From Hoyosella rhizosphaerae (GTDB lineage: Bacteria > Actinomycetota > Actinomycetes > Mycobacteriales > Mycobacteriaceae): a stretch of 64,000 bases of DNA. The notes under the pieces were generated by a model. It was not told the DNA's origin and searched no databases. It worked only from the letters and a program-made list of their open reading frames with translations. Where the stretch lies: assembly GCF_014643175.1 (NCBI RefSeq), contig NZ_BMJH01000002.1:62001-126000 (forward strand), given 5' to 3'. Of the stretch, positions 53,339-61,458 are shown piece by piece. The stretch's first letter is position 1. Each line of letters starts with the position of its first letter. The translations under genes and the position numbers were made by a program.

Positions 53339-55142
53339 GTTCACCGCTCCGGCGCTCGCCCGAGTAGACCGCAACGCCAATCTCACTGACTTCATCGTCA
53401 ACAACGCTGCACACGACCCGCACCACGTTTCGTTTCGGCGTCGCATCGGCAGCCAGTGGCACGACGTCACCGCCGGACAATTCCTCTATGAGGTCACGGA
53501 GATCGCGCAGGGTTTCATAGCTGCGGGTATCAACCCAGGCGACAGGGTAGCGATACTGTCACGCACCCGGTACGAGTGGACACTCGTCGACTTCGCCATC
53601 TGGAGCGCAGGTGCTGTCACCGTTCCCATCTATGAAACGTCCTCAGCTGAGCAAGTGCAGTGGATCTTGTCAGACTCGCGAGCAGTGGCGTGTATTGCCG
53701 AAACGCCTGAGCTGTCGAGCGTCGTCGCTGACCTGAAGCCAGACTTGCCGCAGTTGCATGCTGTGTGGCAGATCGAAGATGCGCCACCACCGGGCGATGT
53801 CGGTTCGTTTACGTCGCTTCGCCGCAACGGCGTTGGCATTCCTGAAGCCGTAGTGGAGGCACGTCGCTCGACCGTCAATGCCGAGTCGATTGCCACCCTG
53901 ATTTACACATCTGGCACCACAGGTCGGCCCAAGGGTTGTGCGCTGACACATCAGAACTTCCTCGCAGAAGTCATGAACGTCACCGCACAACTGGGCGAGA
54001 TTTTCGAACGCCCCAATTGCTCTACGCTGCTGTTCTTGCCACTAGCGCACGTTTTTGCGCGAGTCATTCAACTTGCGAGCGTGTACCAAGGCGTGACCCT
54101 GGGACACTCGTCCGACGTGAAAAACCTGCTCGACGATTTCGCGGCATTCCGCCCAACCTTCCTGCTGGCTGTCCCACGCGTTTTCGAGAAGGTCTACAAC
54201 TCAGCGACGCAGAAGGCTGAGGCTGCAGGCAAGGGCAAGATCTTCGCCCGCGCCGTCACCATCGCCATCGCTTACAGCGAAGCCATCGAAACCGGGACTC
54301 TCACCCCGAAGCTGAGGATGCAAAGGTCCTTCTACAGTGCGCTTGTGTATCGGAAACTGCGCAAGAGCCTCGGCGGGCGTGCGACCCACGCCATCTCGGG
54401 CGGCTCCGCACTCGGTAGCAGGTTGGGCCACTTCTATCGAGGAATTGGCCTCACCGTACTTGAAGGCTATGGCCTGACTGAGACGACTGCTGCAATCACC
54501 GTCAATCCATCGCGCGGGGCGAAAATCGGCACTGTTGGCCAGCCAGTACCCGGCACCACGATTCGCATTGCTGACGACGGGGAAGTTCTCGCGAAGGGCC
54601 CAATTGTGTTTGGTGGTTACTGGCGCAATGAGGCAGCAACTGACGACGCGATTGATCCGCAGGGCTGGTTCCACACCGGCGACATCGGCGCACTGGACGA
54701 GGACGGATTCCTGTCCATCACAGGCCGGAAGAAAGAAATCATCGTCACCGCCGGGGGCAAGAATGTGGCTCCCGCAGTCATTGAGGACCGGATTCGGGCG
54801 CACGCACTGGTCAGCCAAGTGATGGTGGTGGGTGACAACGAACCTTTCATCGGCGCGTTGATCACCGTGGATGAAGAAGCGCTCGAGCCGTGGAAGGCCA
54901 CGCAAGGAAAAACGGGTTCAGTCACTGACCTGCTGACAGACCCGGATCTCCTCGCAGCGATCGACGAAGCGGTGCAATACGGCAATAAGGCCGTCTCGAA
55001 GGCGGAGTCTGTGCGCAAATATCACATCATCGCGCGCGACTGGACCGTCGAGCAGGGGCAACTCACGCCTTCGATGAAGCTGAAGCGCAACGTGGTGATG
55101 AAGGAACACGAAGCGGACATCAACGCGATCTACGGACGGTGA
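53331..55142 (+). CDS. Long-chain acyl-CoA synthetase (FadD15-like)
   Basis: 603 residues. AAAGGAG precedes the ATG. LIYTSGTTGRPKGCALT (P-loop), LEGYGLTETTAAITV, GWFHTGDIGALDEDGFL and GRKKEIIVTAGGKNVAP mark the ANL family and the FadD15/FAA1 subgroup. It activates long-chain acids to acyl-CoA, possibly the substrate of the reductase that opens the operon or the product of the hydrolase. Last gene, followed by a strong terminator. Confidence 0.92.
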   Translation: MREFTAPALARVDRNANLTDFIVNNAAHDPHHVSFRRRIGSQWHDVTAGQFLYEVTEIAQGFIAAGINPGDRVAILSRTRYEWTLVDFAIWSAGAVTVPIYETSSAEQVQWILSDSRAVACIAETPELSSVVADLKPDLPQLHAVWQIEDAPPPGDVGSFTSLRRNGVGIPEAVVEARRSTVNAESIATLIYTSGTTGRPKGCALTHQNFLAEVMNVTAQLGEIFERPNCSTLLFLPLAHVFARVIQLASVYQGVTLGHSSDVKNLLDDFAAFRPTFLLAVPRVFEKVYNSATQKAEAAGKGKIFARAVTIAIAYSEAIETGTLTPKLRMQRSFYSALVYRKLRKSLGGRATHAISGGSALGSRLGHFYRGIGLTVLEGYGLTETTAAITVNPSRGAKIGTVGQPVPGTTIRIADDGEVLAKGPIVFGGYWRNEAATDDAIDPQGWFHTGDIGALDEDGFLSITGRKKEIIVTAGGKNVAPAVIEDRIRAHALVSQVMVVGDNEPFIGALITVDEEALEPWKATQGKTGSVTDLLTDPDLLAAIDEAVQYGNKAVSKAESVRKYHIIARDWTVEQGQLTPSMKLKRNVVMKEHEADINAIYGR

Positions 55143-55148
55143 AACACA

Positions 55149-55194
55149 TGCTGTGGGTTGGTGGCCATGTGGTGCTGGCTACCAACCCACAGCA
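55149..55194. terminator. Bidirectional terminator between fadD and bcp
   Basis: Perfect 14-bp stem TGCTGTGGGTTGGT and complement around an 18-nt centre, placed between converging genes (stops at 55142 and 55199). Confidence 0.75.
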
Positions 55195-55198
55195 CATT

Positions 55199-55657
55199 TC
55201 ACGCCCGATTGTTGAGAACCGCGAGGGCTTCGTCCGCGTGGACGTTGGCGCGGAACTCTCCCGCGATGATTCCGAGAATCGTACGATCTTTGTCGATGAC
55301 AAATGTTTTCCTCTTGACCGGCGCTAGTTTGCCCAGGATTCCGCGTTTAACGCCGAACTTCTGCGCCACACTCCCGTCGATATCCGACAGCAGGGGATAG
55401 TCGATTCCCTGTTTTGAAGCGAACCCTGCTTGGGTTTCTACAGCATCGGCACTGATCCCAATGCGTGACGCACCCGCTGCGGCGAACTCCGCAGACAAGT
55501 TGCGGAAATGGCACGCTTCAGCGGTGCACACGGGAGTGTTTGCTGCCGGGTAGAAAAACAGAACAATCGGTCCGTCGACCAGTAGCTCATCGAGTGAGCG
55601 AACTGTGCCGAACTGGTCGGGGAGTGCAAACGACGGGGCCTTATCTCCTATATTCAC
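55199..55657 (-). CDS. bcp: Peroxiredoxin (Bcp/PrxQ type)
   Basis: 152 residues. The active site YPAANTPVCTAEACHF holds the peroxidatic Cys, and a second Cys five residues on is the PrxQ-type resolving residue. IGISADAVETQAGFA and LLSDIDGSVAQKFGV follow as expected. It reduces hydroperoxides, including lipid peroxides, in the cytoplasm. Transcribed alone. Confidence 0.94.
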   Translation of the reverse strand: MNIGDKAPSFALPDQFGTVRSLDELLVDGPIVLFFYPAANTPVCTAEACHFRNLSAEFAAAGASRIGISADAVETQAGFASKQGIDYPLLSDIDGSVAQKFGVKRGILGKLAPVKRKTFVIDKDRTILGIIAGEFRANVHADEALAVLNNRA

Positions 55658-55713
55658 AAATGCGAGATTACCGCCGAATTGGCGCTTGCACCTGTTGAGC
55701 GATACGCAGTGGT

Positions 55714-56109
55714 CTACTCAACGATGACGCGACCAGTTTTCTGCGGGTGAATGGTGCACACGTAGTCGTACTCACCAGCCTCGGTGAACGTGTAGGACCA
55801 CGAATCTAGTGCCACCATTGGGCTCGCGAAGTCTTGTGGTGCTGAGTCGCCCACACCCACGACATTGTGTTCGATGGGTCCATCATTAAAGAACCACTCA
55901 ACGGTGTCACCAACACCAATCACGATGGTGTGCGGTGAGAACTCCATGTTGGTGGCTTGAACGATTGCAGGTCCGTCGCCGTCGTGCACTACAGCAGATT
56001 CTGTTGCATCTGATTCAGAACCACAACCAACGGCCATAACTCCGATGAGCAAAGCACTCGCTGCTAGGCCACAGTTCGAAGCAGGACGGCTGGCAGAAGA
56101 GACGAGCAC
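55714..56109 (-). CDS. Cupredoxin (plastocyanin-like) lipoprotein
   Basis: 131 residues if the GTG at 56109 is the start; a longer frame to 56247 has no family support. Lipobox GVMAVGC anchors the protein. The mature domain is a plastocyanin-like beta-barrel with copper ligands visible: the first His in IEHNVVG, then YDYVCTIHPQKTGRVIV, where Cys and His are copper ligands; the usual Met is not seen. It may shuttle electrons or bind copper at the cell surface and could serve the multicopper oxidase 8 kb away. It is divergent from the GCS2-type gene. Confidence 0.8.
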   Translation of the reverse strand: MLVSSASRPASNCGLAASALLIGVMAVGCGSESDATESAVVHDGDGPAIVQATNMEFSPHTIVIGVGDTVEWFFNDGPIEHNVVGVGDSAPQDFASPMVALDSWSYTFTEAGEYDYVCTIHPQKTGRVIVE

Positions 56110-56215
56110 AGCAGATTCACACTCACTTTCTCGACAGGTTTGTGGTTGCGCACACCCTACCGCGGCTATCGTCAACATCACACGTACCGTCGCAGCTCGC
56201 CATAGGGGGCGCCAC

Positions 56216-57712
56216 ATGGGTGCTGAGGTCACCTCGATCCGCTTCACGCACGAGGACAGGCGTCAGTTTCGCCGGAAGGTGCGCCAGTGTACGGAGGCGC
56301 TTGAGCGGATGCTCCGCGATGGTGCTTTCGAAGTAAATCGCGCCGTTCCGTTGCTCGGCATGGAAGTGGAACTCAATCTTGTCGATGAGCACATGGAACC
56401 TGCGAAGGCTAATGACCGTGTGCTCGATGCGATAGCGGACACTGATTACCAAACAGAACTCGGCCGATTCAATATTGAGCTGAATGTTGCGCCAGCGGCG
56501 CTTGGGGGAGTGTCCATACGCGAGGTGGAGTTCGCGCTTCGTCGGTCCCTTGAACGCGCAGACGACCTCGCTGCGACACATCACGCGCGGGTTGTGCTCA
56601 CAGGGATGCTGCCGACTCTGCGGGAGGAGCATTTCGATGCGGCGTGGATTACGGATAACCCCAGGTACGCGCTGCTCAATGAGCAAATTTTTGCGGCTCG
56701 CGGCGAAGACATTGAGATCGACATCAGCGGTGTAGGCCTAGATGGAAGTAAGGAGCGGTTGCGCATCGATTGCACGTCCGTCTTGCCTGAGGCTGCCTGT
56801 ACGTCGGTGCAGTTGCACCTAGCCGTTGATCCGGACATGTTCGCGAACTACTGGAACGCGGCGCAATGCGTAGCCGGGGTGCAAGTGGCGTTGGCAGCCA
56901 ACTCTCCCTTCCTCGCGCAAACTGCACTGTGGCACGAAAGTCGCATTCCGGTGTTTGAACAAGCGATCGATACGCGGTCGTGGGAGTTGAAGAACCAGGG
57001 TGTTCGGCCGCGAGTGTGGTTTGGGGAACGGTGGATCACGTCCATCTTTGACCTCTTCGACGAGAATGCCAGGTACTTCCCGGCTCTGCTGCCCGAGGTC
57101 AGCGATGATGATCCGATAGCGCAACTCGACAGCGGGGTGACTCCGCGTCTTGCTGAGTTGGCCATGCACAACGGCACTATTTACCGATGGAATCGCCCTG
57201 TATACGACGTGGTGGACGGCCATCCGCAGATGCGCATCGAGAACCGAGTCCTCCCAGGTGGGCCGACGGTGATCGACACCATGGCAAATGCCGCGTTTTA
57301 TTACGGCGCGGTCCATGCGTTGGCCCATGCCGAACGCCCCTTGTGGAGCCAGATGTCGTTTGGTGCGGCGAACGACAATTTGATGGCCGGTGCGCGGTAC
57401 GGGATGGATGCGCAGTTGTACTGGCCCATGTTTGGTGCGGTTGGGCCTGACGAATTGACTTTGCGCTGGTTGCTTCCGTTGGCCGAGCAAGGCCTCGCTG
57501 ATTACGGCGTTGACCAAGAAGTGCGCGACCGGTATCTGAGCATCATCGAAGAGCGATGCCTCACTCGCCGCAACGGTGCAGGCTGGCAACGCGCGACGGT
57601 GGAACGATATGAATCGTCGGGGCTCAGCCGTGATCGCGCACTCACCGCGATGCTCGCGGAATATGCCGAGCTCATGCGCGAAGGGGCGCCGGTTCACACC
57701 TGGCCATGGTGA
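56216..57712 (+). CDS. Glutamate-cysteine ligase-like enzyme (GCS2 family)
   Basis: 498 residues from the ATG at 56216 (AGGGGG upstream). GCS2 motifs: LLGMEVELNLVD (metal-binding Glu residues) and YQTELGRFNIELNV, then SVQLHLAVD, and MRIENRVLPGGPTVIDTMANAAFYYG. The family joins glutamate to cysteine or other amines using ATP. Mycothiol-using actinobacteria carry several such proteins with other jobs (EgtA in ergothioneine synthesis, YbdK-type). The length of about 500 separates this one from both, so its amine substrate is open. Stands alone. Confidence 0.85.
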   Translation: MGAEVTSIRFTHEDRRQFRRKVRQCTEALERMLRDGAFEVNRAVPLLGMEVELNLVDEHMEPAKANDRVLDAIADTDYQTELGRFNIELNVAPAALGGVSIREVEFALRRSLERADDLAATHHARVVLTGMLPTLREEHFDAAWITDNPRYALLNEQIFAARGEDIEIDISGVGLDGSKERLRIDCTSVLPEAACTSVQLHLAVDPDMFANYWNAAQCVAGVQVALAANSPFLAQTALWHESRIPVFEQAIDTRSWELKNQGVRPRVWFGERWITSIFDLFDENARYFPALLPEVSDDDPIAQLDSGVTPRLAELAMHNGTIYRWNRPVYDVVDGHPQMRIENRVLPGGPTVIDTMANAAFYYGAVHALAHAERPLWSQMSFGAANDNLMAGARYGMDAQLYWPMFGAVGPDELTLRWLLPLAEQGLADYGVDQEVRDRYLSIIEERCLTRRNGAGWQRATVERYESSGLSRDRALTAMLAEYAELMREGAPVHTWPW

Positions 57713-57854
57713 TTCGTTAGCTGCGTTGAAAGCTACGTGCATGCGTTTGCAGGCCCTTTTTGACGAGGTGCACCGACCCGTCCCACAGATCGAGTTGGTG
57801 TTGTGCGTTTTCGGCGGCATCGCCCTCAACTACGACGTGCTGGCCGGGGGTGCG

Positions 57855-59342
57855 TCAGTTGATAAGTTCGAAATCGTTTGCATCCACGCTGCGGGTTCGA
57901 GCCCAGTACTGCCACGTGAAACCCGGCCAGATCGTGCGGTTCATTCCCTGCGAGTCCAAGTACCAACTGGTGCAACCACCGGTGCTCCACACACCGGTCG
58001 AGAGTTTCCGCTGCACGTCCTCGTTGAAGGCGGATTGGGCGGACTGTTTGACATCAATCGCGGAGCCGCCACGCTTGTCGAGCAGTTTCATCGCCGAGAG
58101 GACGTAGCCGATTTGTTGCTCGATCATGAAAACAACCGAGTTGTGTCCCAAACCTGTATTAGGGCCTAGCAGGAAAAATGCGTTGGGGAAGCCCGCGACT
58201 GTAATTCCAAGGTGTGTCTCCATTCCCTTGGCATTCCACAGTTCCTTCAGCTTGATGCCGTCACGACCTGTTATGCCGATCTGGTCGAACCCGTCGGTCA
58301 CGTGGAAGCCTGTCGCATAGATCACAACATCGACTTCGCGTTCAACTCCGTCGTTGCTGATGATGCTTGTCGGCGTGAACTCCCGAATGCCGTCGGTAAT
58401 CACCTCAGTCTGCGGCTGAGCGAGAGCCGGGTAGTAGGAGTTCGACCCTAGGATGCGTTTACACCCAATCCGGTAGCTCGGTGTGAGCTTGCGGCGCAAC
58501 TCGGGGTCACTGATCGACCGTTCGATGTTCCACGTCGCCAATTTCTCAAGCGGTTTCATGACATTCGAGTTGCCGTTGAGCCCAAAGGCGAGGCTTTCCG
58601 ACGCCCAATAGATTGCGTTCCGCACGGCACGCCGCGCAAACGGAACGTGGGCTAATGCGGTGCGTGCAGGTGCAGTGATGGGAAGGTTCTTGCGGGGGAG
58701 CACCCAGGCGGGTGTGCGCTGATATAGGTGCAGCTCGGCCACCTCGCCCACGATCTCCGGGACGAATTGAATCGCGCTTGCTCCAGTTCCGATGACGGCC
58801 ACGCGCTTGCCGCGAAGACTCACATCGTGGTTCCACTGCGCGGAGTGGAATTTAGTGCCGGTGAAGTCACTATCGCCAGGGAACTGCGGAATGCTCGGAA
58901 TGTGGAGGGCACCAACCCCCGAAATGAGGAATCGGGCCTCGTAGGTATGTCCTTCGGCGGTCTGCACAGTCCAGACGGAGCGGTCATCGTCCCACTTCGC
59001 ACCCGTGAATGTGCGCCCGAAGTGCGTGTGCTCCCGTAGGTTGTGCTTCTCGGCAACCCGCTTCATGTAGTCGAAGATTTCGGGTTGCTCCGCCCATAGC
59101 TTGGTCCACCGGGCGTTGGGTTCGAACGAAAACGAGTACATGTGCGACGGAACATCGCAGGCGCATCCCGGGTAGGTGTTGTCACGCCAGGTTCCGCCGA
59201 ACTCGTCGGCTTTGTCGATAATCAAGAAGTTCGTGCGCTTGCTTCGCAACATTTGGATCGCCATGCCCATACCGGAAAAACCCGTCCCGATGATGAGCGT
59301 TTGCACCTGGTGGGTGCGGTGGGCGGCGCTGGAGAGCGGCAT
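57855..59342 (-). CDS. Flavin monooxygenase of Baeyer-Villiger type
   Basis: 495 residues from the ATG at 59342 (AAGGGG upstream). FAD motif GTGFSGMG, then DEFGGTWRDNTYPGCACDVPSH, the BVMO fingerprint FTGTKFHSAQW (F-x-G-x3-H-S-x2-W), NADPH motif GTGASAIQ and ATGFHVTDGF. It inserts an oxygen next to a carbonyl of a ketone or steroid-like substrate, as EthA/MymA relatives do. It lies 2.7 kb from the TetR-controlled lipid operon but on the other strand, so co-regulation is not indicated; no GGTAC palindrome is seen before it. Confidence 0.9.
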   Translation of the reverse strand: MPLSSAAHRTHQVQTLIIGTGFSGMGMAIQMLRSKRTNFLIIDKADEFGGTWRDNTYPGCACDVPSHMYSFSFEPNARWTKLWAEQPEIFDYMKRVAEKHNLREHTHFGRTFTGAKWDDDRSVWTVQTAEGHTYEARFLISGVGALHIPSIPQFPGDSDFTGTKFHSAQWNHDVSLRGKRVAVIGTGASAIQFVPEIVGEVAELHLYQRTPAWVLPRKNLPITAPARTALAHVPFARRAVRNAIYWASESLAFGLNGNSNVMKPLEKLATWNIERSISDPELRRKLTPSYRIGCKRILGSNSYYPALAQPQTEVITDGIREFTPTSIISNDGVEREVDVVIYATGFHVTDGFDQIGITGRDGIKLKELWNAKGMETHLGITVAGFPNAFFLLGPNTGLGHNSVVFMIEQQIGYVLSAMKLLDKRGGSAIDVKQSAQSAFNEDVQRKLSTGVWSTGGCTSWYLDSQGMNRTIWPGFTWQYWARTRSVDANDFELIN

Positions 59343-59557
59343 TGGTACCCCTTGACTATTTGCATTGCGCGTCAGTGCGCGTGAATTGCAGCAGTGCATC
59401 GTCGCACCACCTGTGTGAGTCAATGTGTACCGGATAATTGGTGATTACGTCAATGGCCGTTGTCACATTTCCTGCGGAGTGCTGAAGACTGTTGCGTTGA
59501 TCGCACTTTCCTCACCAACTGTAGTCCCGTAGCAGAACGCCGGTAGCCTCGAACGCA

Positions 59558-60085
59558 GTGCCTAAACCAGGTGCAGTACGTGCGTGCAAACATCACAGCA
59601 GGGTTCGGAGATTGGCTAAACCAGTCAAAGTAGCGGGGGTGTGCTTCCTATACCAGCGGGAGCACATTCTCCTCATCCGCAAACGCCACACCACACAATT
59701 TGTTCTGCCCGGCGGAAAGCCGCATCCGCACGAATCTATACATGCCGCGGCAATTCGAGAATGCGCCGCCACGCTTAACATCACAGTTGACGTAGCCGCG
59801 CTCAGATTCCTCGGGCGGTGGACATCGCCTGCAGCCAACAAGCGCGACCGCACAATCGACGCCACGGTGTATGTTCACGATGGCGCTGGGCAAGTCTGCG
59901 GCGCTGGGCAAGTGTGCGGCGTTGGGGGATTACCGGTCCCGGGCGCGCACACACGCCCCGAATTCGACATAGTGTGGGTACCACTTCGAACGGCGCAGGA
60001 GCACGTCGAGCTCGCGCCGTTACTCTCGGCTAAAGTGCTTCCGGCATTGCAGAAGCATCCCTACCTTGGGCAAGTGCGCCCATAG
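59558..60085 (+). CDS. Nudix-fold protein with degraded Nudix box
   Basis: 175 residues. The fold is suggested by VAGVCFLYQREHILLIRKR, FVLPGGKPHPHES and the later FDIVWVP. The Nudix box (GX5EX7REUXEEXGU) is only partly kept: Gly-Gly and the first Glu are present, and RE occurs in AAIRECAATLN, but the EE metal ligands are replaced by Ala-Thr. Hydrolase activity is therefore doubtful. An in-frame repeat GAGQVC-GAGQVC-GVG lies in a loop near residue 110. The start is uncertain (GTG 59558 has no ribosome site; TTG 59612 is an alternative). Confidence 0.7.
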   Translation: MPKPGAVRACKHHSRVRRLAKPVKVAGVCFLYQREHILLIRKRHTTQFVLPGGKPHPHESIHAAAIRECAATLNITVDVAALRFLGRWTSPAANKRDRTIDATVYVHDGAGQVCGAGQVCGVGGLPVPGAHTRPEFDIVWVPLRTAQEHVELAPLLSAKVLPALQKHPYLGQVRP

Positions 60086-60137
60086 CAGCGGATCGCGAGA
60101 ATGCTTCCGCGACCCACTACTACAAGAGGTGCACTGC

Positions 60138-60386
60138 TTAAAGTGGCAAGTCCACTGTGTCAGCAAGGTCGACGGTGTCATCAAGAAGTTCAGCTGGAAA
60201 CTGAGACACGTCGTCTAGACCGAGCATGGCGAGCAACTCGCGACAATCGTCACTGCTGATCGACCGTGACGCCACCACACGCTGAGCCATGCGGCAGGTA
60301 GCCTCATTTACTCGGCCACGCGCCGTTAGGTCGCTGTGCAGATCTGGAGTACTTTCAGTTCGGATGGCCCCACGAAGTCCACTCAC
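60138..60386 (-). CDS. Small conserved-looking protein, unknown function
   Basis: 82 residues. GTG start overlapping the stop of the small gene upstream (GTGA), which argues for real translation. Predicted helical, with two cysteines (EATCRMAQ and DDCRELLAML), and a C-terminal ending in the repeat TVDLADTVDLPL. No family recognised. Confidence 0.55.
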   Translation of the reverse strand: MSGLRGAIRTESTPDLHSDLTARGRVNEATCRMAQRVVASRSISSDDCRELLAMLGLDDVSQFPAELLDDTVDLADTVDLPL

Positions 60387-60517
60387 GCATTCTTCTTTCC
60401 ACGAATATTGAACTCGCCAGCGTCTGTTGTCGTCTTCGCGCGCTTATCCGCACGCTTTTCCTTCAACGACTTGCCGGATTTTTTTGCCATGCCCTGACGA
60501 GGTGATTTATCGGACAT
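60383..60517 (-). CDS. 44-residue basic small protein
   Basis: Encoded by an ATG at 60517 (AAGGGATG upstream): MSDKSPRQGMAKKSGKSL at the start, then a Lys/Arg-rich helix and ending FNIRGKKNA. Eleven Lys and five Arg in 44 residues suggest an RNA- or ribosome-associated role. Below the usual gene-finder cut-off. Coupled by a 4-bp overlap to the 82-residue ORF. Confidence 0.6.
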   Translation of the reverse strand: MSDKSPRQGMAKKSGKSLKEKRADKRAKTTTDAGEFNIRGKKNA

Positions 60518-60635
60518 TGTCCACATCCCTTACATAAGGGAACCTGGACGGCTCCGATGTATCAACTCTACGGCAACGGCAGTCACTACGGTTAACGACC
60601 GAAAGATATGGGCGCATAAGCGGGGTTTAAACGCA

Positions 60636-60669
60636 GGTGGGGCATCTAACCGAAGTTAGATGCCCCACC
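60636..60669 (-). terminator. Terminator after the sdh operon
   Basis: Perfect 15-bp stem GGTGGGGCATCTAAC / complement with a CGAA loop, starting 12 bp after the sdhB stop. Confidence 0.8.
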
Positions 60670-60681
60670 CACGTTGTCAAG

Positions 60682-61458
60682 CTAGCGAGCGAACAACAGG
60701 GCCCGCTTTACTTCTTGAATTGCTTTGGTCACCTGAATGCCGCGAGGGCATGCATCGGTGCAGTTAAACGTAGTCCGGCAGCGCCACACGCCGTCCTTGT
60801 CGTTGAGGATCTCCAAACGCTCAGCAGCACCCTCGTCGCGGCTGTCGAAAATGAACCGGTGCGCGTTCACAATGGCAGCAGGGCCAAAGTACGTTCCATC
60901 GGACCAAAACACAGGGCACGATGTCGTACAGCATGCGCACAAGATGCACTTTGTTGTGTCATCAAAGCGAGCGCGGTCTTCTTGAGACTGGATGCGTTCC
61001 CGTGTGGGCTCCTGGCCCTCGGTCATCAAGAACGGCTTGACCGCACGGAATGCGTCGAAGAAGGGCTCCATATCAACGATGAGGTCCTTCTCCACGGGCA
61101 AGCCGCGGATTGGTTCCACTGTCACGGTGATTGGTTTGCCGTTCTTCGGCAAGAGGTCCTTCATGAGGATCTTGCATGCCAGACGGTTCACGCCATTGAT
61201 GCGCATTGCGTCAGAGCCACAGATGCCGTGTGCACATGAACGTCGGAACGTCAACGAGCCGTCGAGGTACCACTTCACGTAATGCAAGAGGTTGAGCAAA
61301 CGGTCCGAGGGGAGCGCTGGTACTTCAAACTCCTGGAAACCCTGTGCGTCGGGGTCTTCAGGGTTGAACCGGCGAATCTTGAGGGTCACCATCGTTGCGC
61401 CCTCGGGCACTGGTGGTAGTGGACGCTCGCCTGTCTCTGGGGAAAGGGTGGCAGTCAT
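60682..61458 (-). CDS. sdhB: Succinate dehydrogenase iron-sulfur subunit
   Basis: 258 residues. The 2Fe-2S site lies around RSCAHGICGSDAM and the second Cys region, the 4Fe-4S and 3Fe-4S sites in CILCACCTTSCPVF and CRTTFNCTDACPRG. It passes electrons from SdhA to the membrane quinone site. ATG overlapping the sdhA stop by one base. Matches Rv3319. Confidence 0.96.
   Translation of the reverse strand: MTATLSPETGERPLPPVPEGATMVTLKIRRFNPEDPDAQGFQEFEVPALPSDRLLNLLHYVKWYLDGSLTFRRSCAHGICGSDAMRINGVNRLACKILMKDLLPKNGKPITVTVEPIRGLPVEKDLIVDMEPFFDAFRAVKPFLMTEGQEPTRERIQSQEDRARFDDTTKCILCACCTTSCPVFWSDGTYFGPAAIVNAHRFIFDSRDEGAAERLEILNDKDGVWRCRTTFNCTDACPRGIQVTKAIQEVKRALLFAR

Noticed and set aside
57576-58169. 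Long forward ORF overlapping the monooxygenase and ligase genes
   Set aside because: It runs antisense through the well-supported monooxygenase and in another frame of the ligase gene; no motif.
60138-60517. Calling the small ORF pair a toxin-antitoxin system
   Set aside because: Apart from coupling and opposite charge there is no family motif. It is kept only as an open idea in the findings.
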